Shown: piece after piece, positions 52,468-61,000 of the stretch | Layout of the letters: each line of letters opens with the position of its first letter | How positions within the stretch are numbered: the stretch's first letter is position 1 | NCBI GenBank assembly: GCA_029261855.1 | Contig: JAJDAN010000077.1 | Coordinates: forward strand, 1-64,000 | Length of the DNA stretch: 64,000 nucleotides | Direction: 5' to 3' | Origin: Deltaproteobacteria bacterium | Lineage (GTDB): Bacteria > Myxococcota_A > UBA9160 > UBA4427 | Notes under the pieces: model-generated | Told to the model about the DNA's origin: nothing | Database searches by the model: none | What the model saw: the letters and a program-made list of their open reading frames with translations, nothing else | Position numbers and translations under genes: made by a program

Positions 52468-53041
52468 CTGTTGCTCAACCTGCTCCTCACCCGCGCCCCA
52501 GTCGCCCCAGTCGCCCCAGTCGCCAGAGTCAGTCTACAGCTCGGCAATCGTGGGACCCAGGAACGTGCGCGGCAGAAGGCCGCGCACCCGCAGCAAGCCG
52601 GAACCCCGGTTTCTGGACTCGTCCCCGAGTCCAAGCGTCGCGACTGGCCTTCGAGCAGCTGGCCTGGGCTGCTTCGCACCTGCGGCAAGCTCCTGAGACG
52701 AACTACCGATGCCCCATCGAACGGTTCAGCGCCGGACTAGACCGGCGGGACTCAAGCCCACATCCGCAGCCCATACGGGTCGGGGTGTCAGGCCTCACTT
52801 GCTAGTGCGCCCGGTAATCTCGACCACAACAGCCTCCCGACCGCGCTTCGGCTCGGAGACCGGGACCGGACCGAAGTCCTGGCGGCGGCCGTCATCGCGG
52901 GCGAACAGCGAACCCTCGTTTTCTTGCATCAGATCCAGTCGATATGAGAAGATCGCAGCTGGATGTCGCAAGTTTCGAAGCTCAGCACCTCGAGATGATG
53001 CTGGCGAGATGCAGTTCCCGGACGCGAGGAGGAGCTACCAC
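52468..53041. other. 574-bp divergent gap before the FG-GAP gene
   Basis: The gap separates the box operon (minus) from the FG-GAP protein gene (plus). It holds the box promoter region, a 9-bp tandem repeat (52495-52530) and the GAGGAGGAG site (53026-53034) used by GTG 53042. No other gene, long hairpin or known regulator site was seen. Confidence 0.6.
52495..52530. repeat. 9-bp direct tandem repeats upstream of boxC
   Basis: Three exact copies of GCCCCAGTC (52495-52521) and a fourth altered one (GCCAGAGTC) form a short direct array about 28 bp upstream of the boxC start codon. It could be slippage or a set of regulator contacts for the box promoter. Confidence 0.75.
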
Positions 53042-56000
53042 GTGAGCCGCACTTCGAATCCCCGTCTCGGCCGCGCCGCCGGCCTTGCGCCCCCTCTCCT
53101 GGCTCTGGCGCTCGCGCTCGGGGGAGCGCAGCCCGCGCGCGCGGCGGCCACCTTCTATACCGACGAGGCCAGCTGGACTGCGGCGGTGTCCGCAGCAGCC
53201 GCGGGCTCGCTGGATACCACGGCGGGCAACGTCCAGCTCGCGGACGAAGTGGCCGCGCTCCCCGGGCCCGGGACGGCGCTTGGCGGGAAGCTGAGCTTCG
53301 CGGCGGGGACCACCGGCCTGTGCAGCAGCGTGACGATCGCGACGCTCGAGCCGGGCGCCGCCTTCGTGTTCGAGGACGCACACGGCGCGCCACCGCAGAG
53401 CTTCCCCGCCGCCACGCTTTCCGTCGGCGACATCGACACTCATGAAGACGACGACTTCGAGGCGTGGTTCGGCACCGGCCGGGTCTTCGCGTTCGGCTTC
53501 TTCCTCGTCGACGACACCCAGAACGCGACCGAGAGCCTTCGTGCCTACGGCGCCCGCGGTCTGCTCGGGACCCTCGACGGTGCCAGCATTCCGGACTCGA
53601 GCGGAAACGGCAGCACTTTCGTCGGTGTCGTCGCCGGCGAGCCGCTCACCAAGGTGCGCTTCGACGAAGACGCCGGCGGTGACGATGTGGCGATCCGCGA
53701 TTTCCGGATCGGATGTGCGACGGCCGATCCCGACGCCGACGGCCTCTCCAACCTTGCGGAGCACAACGCCGGCACCGACCCCGGTGACGCCGACAGCGAC
53801 GACGACGGGTTGCTCGACGGCGCGGAGCTGGCCGCCGGGAGCTTCGCACCGGAGCAGCGGATCGACGTCCTCACCTCCAGCGTCGCCGCGGTGCACGTAG
53901 CGGATCTCGACGGCGACGCCGATCTCGACGTGTTCTCGGGGCCGTTCGGTGCACTCACGTGGTACCAGAATACGGACGGCGCGGGCAGCTTCGCGATCCA
54001 GCCGGCCCTGCTCTTTGGCAGCCGCACGACAGAGGTCTTCACGACGGACGTCGACGGGGACGGGGATGCCGACCTGGTCCGCGCCTCGTACAGCTACGAC
54101 CGAATCAGCTGGTTCGAGAACACCGATGGGGCGGGAAGCTTCGGGAGCGAGCAGATCATCGCGACCGGGGCCGATGGCGCGGGGTCGGTGTTCGCGGCAG
54201 ATCTCGACGGAGACGGAGACAGCGACGTGCTCTCCGCCTCGTACAACGACGATCGGATCGCCTGGTACGAGAACACCGACGGGGCGGGCGGCTTCGGAAG
54301 CGCGCAGGACATCTCGACGGCGGCGGACGGAGCCCGGTCGGTGTTCGCAACGGACATCGATGGCGATGGTGACGTCGACGTGCTCTCTGCGTCGGGCAGC
54401 GATGACAAGATCGCCTGGTACGAGAACGACGGGAATGGCGGCTTCGGGCCCGAGCAGGTGATCTCGACCCTGCCCGACTCTCCCCTGGCAGTCCTGGCGG
54501 CAGACGTCGATGGCGACGGAGACGCGGACGCGATCTCCTTGTCGTTGATCGACAACACGATCGCCTGGTACGAGAACACGGACGGCGCGGGCAGCTTCGG
54601 CCCCCTGCAGACGATCGCGGTCCTGAGCGGCGAGGGCATGGCGATCCTCGCGGCGGACGTGGACGGCGACGGAGACGTCGATGTCGCTTCCGCCTCGAGC
54701 CTCGACGGCCGGGTCGCGTGGTACGAGAACACGGACGGGGCGGGCAGCTTCGGCCCCGAGCAACTGGTCTCCCTACAGCCCAACCAGCCTAAGGGTGGGA
54801 CCGTCGACGTGGCGGCAGGGGACATGGATGGTGACGGCGACCTGGACCTGCTCTCCGCCTCGCCTTTCCTGGACGAACTCAGCTGGCACGAGTGGATCGG
54901 CATCGCCGATCCGCTCGACGCGGACAGCGACGACGACGGGCTCCTCGATGGGTTCGAGGTCGCGAACGGGCTCGACCCACGCAATGCCGACACGGACGGC
55001 GATGGCGTCGACGACGGCAGCGAGGGACCGGCAGGTCTCGACCCGCTCGATCCCGACAGCGACAACGACGGCCTGAGCGACGGCGCTGAGCTGGGAGCCG
55101 CACTCGATCCGTTGGACCCCGACATGGACGACGACGGACTACTCGACGGCTTCGAGGTCGCGAACGGCTTCGATCCGCTCGTGGCCGGCGAGCAGACCGG
55201 CGACCCGGACTCCGATGGGCTCGACAACCTGGGCGAGCAAGGCGCGGGCACGGATCCGCACGATGCGGACAGCGACGACGACGGATCGGACGATGCCTTC
55301 GAGGTTTCGAGCGGCAGCGACCCGAACGACCCGGACACGGATGGAGACGGGCTCCTCGACGGGTTCGAGTGGGCGAACGGCCTCGATCCCCTCGCCGCGG
55401 GCGAGCAGGGTGAGGACCCGGACGGCGACGGGCTCCGCAACCTGGGGGAGCAGGCCGCCGGCACCGACCCGAACGACCCGGACGGCGACGACGACGGGCT
55501 GCTGGACGGGGACGAGCTGGGCGACTCGGTCTTCGGCCCGCAGCGCGTGATCTCGACGCTTCAGGACCTGCCCCTCTCGGTGTTCGCGGCGGACGTCGAC
55601 GGCGACGGCGATCCGGACGTTCTCGCCGCCTCGCGCGTCGACAACACGATCGCCTGGTACGAGAACACCGACGGCGCGGGCGGCTTCGGACCCCAACAGC
55701 TGATCTCGACGACGGCGACCTACGCCAATGTGGTCCTCGGAGCAGACGTCGATGGCGATGGAGATGTCGACGCCGTCTCGGGCGGGTTCCTGAGCAACAA
55801 CATCGCGTGGCACGAGAACACGGATGGCCTGGGCAGCTTCGGCCCGGCACAGGTGATCTGGGATTGGGGCTTCTCAACCACCGCGCTGGTCGCTGCAGAC
55901 CTCGACGGGGACGGAGACCCCGACCTGCTCTCCGTGAACGGCGGAATCACCGTCTGGTATGAGAACGAGGGTGGTAGCTTCGGCCGCCTCCGGCTGATTT

Positions 56001-56974
56001 CGCTGGGGGATTCGGTTCAGGATCCCAACAGTGTCGTCGCGGCGGACATCGACGGCGACGGCGATCTGGACGTCCTCAGCGCGTCGGATGGATGCTGCTA
56101 CTACCCACCGTATCCGGAGCCGTCGTACGGCGGCAGCACGATCGTCTGGTTCGAGAACCAGGACGGTCTCGGGAGCATGGGGCCCGCGCAGCCGATCTTC
56201 TCGGACACGTCCGAGGATGGCACCCGGGCCGTCATCGCCGCCGACGTCGACGGTGATGGCGACCTCGACGCACTCGCCACCTACCGAGACGACCAGCTCG
56301 TCTGGTTCGAGAACCTGGACGGGCTCGGGAGCTTCGGTCCTCTGCACGTGATCGAGTGGGCTTCGTCGAACGTGGGAATCGTGTCGATCTTCGCGGCCGA
56401 TCTCGACCTCGATGCAGACATGGATGCGCTGTACGCGGCGTCGAACGCGGACGAGGTCGCCTGGTACGAGAATCAGGACGGCGCTGGCTTCGCGACGGAT
56501 GCACGGTTGATCTCGACGCTCACGGACGGTGCGCGGTCGGTCCTCGCCGTAGACATGGATGGGGATGGCGACGTAGACGTTCTCTCGGCCTCGCAGAACG
56601 ACGACACGATCGCCTGGTATCCGCAGCTCTCCGTGGCCGACCCCCTCGACGCGGACAGCGACGACGACGGCCTCCTCGATGGCTTCGAGGTTGCGAACGG
56701 CTTCGATCCGCTGATTTCGGGTGAGGAGACCGGAGACCCCGACGCGGACGGGCTCGACAACCTCGCGGAGCAGTCCGCAGGAACGGATCCGCACCTGGCC
56801 GACACGGACGGGGACGGCTTCGACGACGGCGTCGAAGTCGCGATGGGGACCGACCCCACCGACCCCCAGGACCCGGACGCCAGCCCCGTCCCGGCCTTGC
56901 CGACGCCGGGCCTCGTCGTGCTCGTGCTACTGCTGGCGGCGAGCGCACTCCCACGGGTGAATCGTCACCTTTAG
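53042..56974 (+). CDS. Giant FG-GAP/VCBS and TSP3 repeat protein with VPALP tail
   Basis: The product is 1310 residues from GTG 53042, which follows GAGGAGGAG; earlier in-frame codons lack such a site. Signal peptide, then a beta domain, a DxDxDG calcium stretch (DADSDDDGLLDG), and a long run of FG-GAP/VCBS units (VFAADLDGDGDSDVLSASYNDDRIAWYENTDGAG and relatives). A middle block is TSP3-like (LDPLDPDSDNDGLSDGAEL). A second FG-GAP run and a third calcium-rich block precede the end PVPALPTPGLVVLVLLLAAS. It is likely to be a large calcium-dependent surface protein with an IPTL-like rather than PEP anchor. Confidence 0.8.
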   Translation: MSRTSNPRLGRAAGLAPPLLALALALGGAQPARAAATFYTDEASWTAAVSAAAAGSLDTTAGNVQLADEVAALPGPGTALGGKLSFAAGTTGLCSSVTIATLEPGAAFVFEDAHGAPPQSFPAATLSVGDIDTHEDDDFEAWFGTGRVFAFGFFLVDDTQNATESLRAYGARGLLGTLDGASIPDSSGNGSTFVGVVAGEPLTKVRFDEDAGGDDVAIRDFRIGCATADPDADGLSNLAEHNAGTDPGDADSDDDGLLDGAELAAGSFAPEQRIDVLTSSVAAVHVADLDGDADLDVFSGPFGALTWYQNTDGAGSFAIQPALLFGSRTTEVFTTDVDGDGDADLVRASYSYDRISWFENTDGAGSFGSEQIIATGADGAGSVFAADLDGDGDSDVLSASYNDDRIAWYENTDGAGGFGSAQDISTAADGARSVFATDIDGDGDVDVLSASGSDDKIAWYENDGNGGFGPEQVISTLPDSPLAVLAADVDGDGDADAISLSLIDNTIAWYENTDGAGSFGPLQTIAVLSGEGMAILAADVDGDGDVDVASASSLDGRVAWYENTDGAGSFGPEQLVSLQPNQPKGGTVDVAAGDMDGDGDLDLLSASPFLDELSWHEWIGIADPLDADSDDDGLLDGFEVANGLDPRNADTDGDGVDDGSEGPAGLDPLDPDSDNDGLSDGAELGAALDPLDPDMDDDGLLDGFEVANGFDPLVAGEQTGDPDSDGLDNLGEQGAGTDPHDADSDDDGSDDAFEVSSGSDPNDPDTDGDGLLDGFEWANGLDPLAAGEQGEDPDGDGLRNLGEQAAGTDPNDPDGDDDGLLDGDELGDSVFGPQRVISTLQDLPLSVFAADVDGDGDPDVLAASRVDNTIAWYENTDGAGGFGPQQLISTTATYANVVLGADVDGDGDVDAVSGGFLSNNIAWHENTDGLGSFGPAQVIWDWGFSTTALVAADLDGDGDPDLLSVNGGITVWYENEGGSFGRLRLISLGDSVQDPNSVVAADIDGDGDLDVLSASDGCCYYPPYPEPSYGGSTIVWFENQDGLGSMGPAQPIFSDTSEDGTRAVIAADVDGDGDLDALATYRDDQLVWFENLDGLGSFGPLHVIEWASSNVGIVSIFAADLDLDADMDALYAASNADEVAWYENQDGAGFATDARLISTLTDGARSVLAVDMDGDGDVDVLSASQNDDTIAWYPQLSVADPLDADSDDDGLLDGFEVANGFDPLISGEETGDPDADGLDNLAEQSAGTDPHLADTDGDGFDDGVEVAMGTDPTDPQDPDASPVPALPTPGLVVLVLLLAASALPRVNRHL

Positions 56975-57029
56975 ATGGCCGGGGCAGCGACGGCCCGGGG
57001 CAGGAAGCTCGGGGGAAGAGCAATGAGCA

Positions 57030-58073
57030 TCACGCCGACTCGCGCGTGTGCTCCCAGCCGGCGGATGCGAGGAGCGTCCGGGCACAGGCCGCGAGCAGGA
57101 TCGCGAGCAGAGCGAGCGTCCAGCCTCCCAGGCCGGGCAGCAGCACAGGGGGGCCGGTGGGGATCAGGTAGCCACGGCCGCCGAGGCGGTAGACCTGGCC
57201 GCCGAGCGGCGCGTTCGCGGGTTGATCGGAGTCGTAGTAGAGGTTGAGGTCGTCGCTGCCCGTAACGTTCGTGACGTCGAAGCCCGAGATCACGAGGCCC
57301 GTCAGCTCGGACACGTAGAGGGCGCCGCCGGGCGTCGCATTGCCGTCGAAGAGCTCGAGCGTGTTGCCCGCCCGGATGTTCAGCGAGCCCCAGGCGAAGT
57401 TGTCCGTGTAGCCCGCTGACAGCGCCCCCAGGTCGTCACCCGTGATATGGAAGGCGTGATCGCTGTCGCTGCCCGTCCGGAATTCGAGATACGACTGGGT
57501 CGTCTCCCAGTCCTCGTTCATGACGCTCGCGCTGATGAAGTCGCCGGAGATGTAGAAGTTGTCGCCGAGGCCGCCGACGAGGTAGCCCGTGGATCCCACC
57601 ACCAGGTCTGTGAAGAAGTTGTTCGAGGGATCGCTCACGTAGACGCCGCCCCCCGAGTAGCCCGCCTCGAAGTGGGCGTCGGCGTCCGTCGTCTTGAAGA
57701 GTCCCTCGTTCCGCACCGGTGCCCGGAAGCGGCCGGCGATGCCCTTCAGCTCGAGGCTGCCCGCGTTGTCGACCTCGCCGCGCAGCTCGACGGGACCGCC
57801 CTCGAAGACCATCGTCGCGTCGTTCTGGAGAGGTGCGGAGAAGCGGCCGTGGCCGCGATAGCTCGACGTGTTCCGCCAGCGCGGAGGCGCAGCGCTCGCA
57901 GGCGTGAGGGCCGCGGCGGCGGCGACCGGGCGGGTCTGCGAGCTGCCTGGCGCAGGGAGCTCGCCGGCTGCCGTCGTGAGCACCAGCCCGAGACCCGGCA
58001 GCACCCACCAGGCGCGGCTCGACCAGCGCCTCGACGACGCGCTGGGCATCTCGCTCACGCGCTTCCCGCGCAC
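57030..58073 (-). CDS. Exported repeat-family protein with LLPGLGGW-type tail
   Basis: About 347 residues (GTG 58073; ATG 58049 also possible). After a signal-like N-terminus comes a compact domain with DNAGSLELKGIAG, EGLFKTTDADAHF, VYVSDPSNNFFTDLVVGSTGYL and DNFAWGSLNIRAG. The end PVLLPGLGGWTLALLAILLA looks like an anchor but has no PEP. The last 250 residues before it resemble the C-terminal module of the giant neighbour (58084-64000), only with a different tail. It is 10 bp after that gene, in the same direction. Confidence 0.7.
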   Translation of the reverse strand: MRGKRVSEMPSASSRRWSSRAWWVLPGLGLVLTTAAGELPAPGSSQTRPVAAAAALTPASAAPPRWRNTSSYRGHGRFSAPLQNDATMVFEGGPVELRGEVDNAGSLELKGIAGRFRAPVRNEGLFKTTDADAHFEAGYSGGGVYVSDPSNNFFTDLVVGSTGYLVGGLGDNFYISGDFISASVMNEDWETTQSYLEFRTGSDSDHAFHITGDDLGALSAGYTDNFAWGSLNIRAGNTLELFDGNATPGGALYVSELTGLVISGFDVTNVTGSDDLNLYYDSDQPANAPLGGQVYRLGGRGYLIPTGPPVLLPGLGGWTLALLAILLAACARTLLASAGWEHTRESA

Positions 58074-58083
58074 CGTCGGCGCC

Positions 58084-61000
58084 CTAGCTCGACGTCGAGC
58101 CGCGAGCCACGCGCCGGCTCAGCCGCAGCGCGAACGCGAGGCTCAGCGCCAGCAACACGCCTGTGCCCGGCTCGGGCACCATGCCCGAAACCGGCGCCAA
58201 CATGCCGCCGCCTGTGAGGGCGTAGCTCTGAGCGCCCAGGTAGTCGTTCCCGGAGAGCGCGGCGTTGTAGTAGAGGTTCATGCCATCGGCACTCGTGATA
58301 TCGGCCAGCTGGCCGAGGCCGTCGGCCAGGACCAACAACCCGACGTAGAGCGCTCCGCCCGACGCCGCGTCTCCGTCCATCAGCGCGAGCGCTTGCCCTG
58401 CACCCAGGGTAAAGGTGCCCCAGGCGAAGTTGTCGTCGTAGCCGGCGGCGACCGCGCCGACATCCACGCCCGTGTACGCGAGCTGGTGATAGTCGTCACC
58501 TCCCGCCGCGAACACGAGCTCGGCCGCGTCGGTCCCCCACAGCACGCTCGCCTCGCTGCTGCTCAACAGGTCGCCCGTCACGATGAAGCGGTCGCCTTCC
58601 CCGCCCTGCAGCGCACCTGTCGCGCCCAGCACGAGGTCGGCGTAGTTGTTGTCCGACGGATCGCTCAGGAAGAGGCCGTTTTCCGTATATGTGCCCGCGA
58701 AGGTCACGTTGGCATCGGTCGTCTTGAAGACCCCGAAGTTCGTGACGTCGTCGGTGAAGACGGCCGTCGAGTATGCCACCTCGATCTGCTGCCCCAGCTG
58801 GTTGCTGACCGTCCCCACCACCGTCGAGGTCCCGCCCGTCAGGGTGACGTCCCCTGCGTTGGTGAGACCGCCCGTGCGCAGCACGCCGTAGCCCGAGATC
58901 TGGCCGTTGTTGGTCATCGCGTTCAGGTTGTTGTCGAAGGTGCCGCCCGACAAGCTGATGATGCCTTCGCTGCTGGCGAGCCCACTGTTCATCAGCAGCT
59001 TGTCGCCGGTCGAGGCGGCGATCAGACCGAGGCTGGTGTTGCTGACGTTCCCACTGAAGATGAGCGTGCCCTGGCGCGCCTCGATGATGCCGTCGTTCAC
59101 GACGTCGTTGTAGACGTGCCCCCAGCCCTCGATGGTGTTGAAGTTGTGGATGTCACCGCCAATCAGGTTTGCGGCGTTCGCGGCCATCTGCACGACGCCC
59201 GTGTTGTCGAAATCCTGGACGATGTTGGTGGTCCCGCTCTCGACGACGACGGAGCCGCCGGCATTGTCGAAGCCGTTGGCCAGCACGCCGCTGCCCGTCA
59301 CCACGCCGCCGAAGGAGTTCACCACGTTGGCGGGACCGAGCAGGGTGCCCTGGTTGAGGTCGAGGGTGCCGCCGTTCGCCAGGTCGCCGCCGTTCAGCCA
59401 CAGCTGCCCGAAGTTCGCGACGGGCAGGTAGCCGTAGTTCGCGTTCGCACCCGTGTTGTCGATCGACTCACCCGAAGCGCTCGTGAGCGTGCCGTAGTTG
59501 ACGAAGCCCCCGGTGCCGCCCAGGGTGCCGCCGCTGTTCAGGTTCATTTGCGCGTAGTTGGTGAGCGTGCCGGCGCCCTGCAGGATCCCGTCTACCGTGA
59601 GCGTCGACCAGTTCGCGAGACCCTGCCCGTTCAGGGTCATGGTCTCTGTGGATGAGATGGTGTGGGCCGCCTCGTTCTCGAGCCCGTCGCCGGCGATCCA
59701 CTCGTTCTGCACGAGCGAGAGGTTCATGACCCCCTGGTTGAGCATGCGGCCGGAAAAGGTGCCGCCGTAGTAGTCGTAGGTGCCCTGGTTCTGGAGGGTC
59801 CCGTAGACGGTGGACGTGGGGTACTGCTCGATGAATGTCGCGTCCAGCGTGCCGCCGCTCTGGGTGAAGGTGGCGCCGCCACCACTGATGCCCAGGTACA
59901 GATTCGTGGTCTCCAGCAGGCCTGCCTGCAGGTCGTAGCTGCCTTGTGACGGCAAGGTCGCTTCGAGACTCACGAAAACGTCGGTGGCGGTGGCCGTGCC
60001 GCCCGTCTGGGTGAAGCTCCCGGTATTCTCCCATCCGACGACGATCTCGGGGCTGTTGAGGTTGCCTCCGGAGAGTTCGTAGCTTCCCTCGCCGGTGGTG
60101 AGGTAGCCGAGCCTGAGAAGCGCCCCGACCTGGTTCGTGCCGCCGCTCTGCACGAAGCTGCCCGACCCGCCGTAGCCGACCATCTGGACGGGTGCTTGCA
60201 GCTCGCCGCCCGACAAGTCGTAGCTGCCCTGACCCAGCACGCCGTAGCCCAGGTAGAGGAGGTTCGAGACGTTATGCGTGCCGCCAGTTTGCACGAAGCT
60301 TCCGTCACCGGACGCGCCGATCACCTCGACGTCCCCGAACAGCTGTCCGCTTCCGGACAGGTCGTAGCTGCCCACGGCGCCGTTCGCGTTGCCGATGGTG
60401 AGGCTTCCGTTGGTGACGTCGTGGCTGCCGCCGGACTGGGTGAAGGCCCCGGTCCCGAAGACGCCGATGTCTTCGAAGGTTCCGACAGTGAGGCTTCCTC
60501 CCTGGAGGTCGTAGCTGCCGTCTCCGGTCGTGTCGCTGCCCAACAGGAGCGAGCCGGTGGTGGTGTGGTCTCCGGCGGTCTGGGTGAAGGTTCCGGTTCC
60601 CAGGTCACCGAGCTGAACGTCCTGGCCCGAGAGGCTTCCGCCGGACAGGTCGTAGCTGCCCGATGCGCCCGCGTTCACGCCGATCTCGAGCAGCGTCCCA
60701 AAGGCGTTGGTGCCGCCGGTCTGGGTGAAGCTGCCGGTGCCGCTGTTGCCGATGGCCTCGGTGGGTGCCGATAGCTCCCCGCTGCCCGACAGGGTGTAGC
60801 TCCCGCTTCCCTGGGACAGTGTCCCGACGGCGAGTTGGTTCGCCAGAGTGTTGGTGCCGCCGGTGTGGGTAAAGGTGCCGGTGCCGTCGAGGCCGACGTT
60901 CAGCGTGTCGGCCGAGAGGTCTCCGCCGGAGAGCGTGTAGCTGCCGTCGCTGGCCGCGCCGAAGGCGAGGTTCAGCAGCGTCGCGTTGTGCGTTCCGCCC

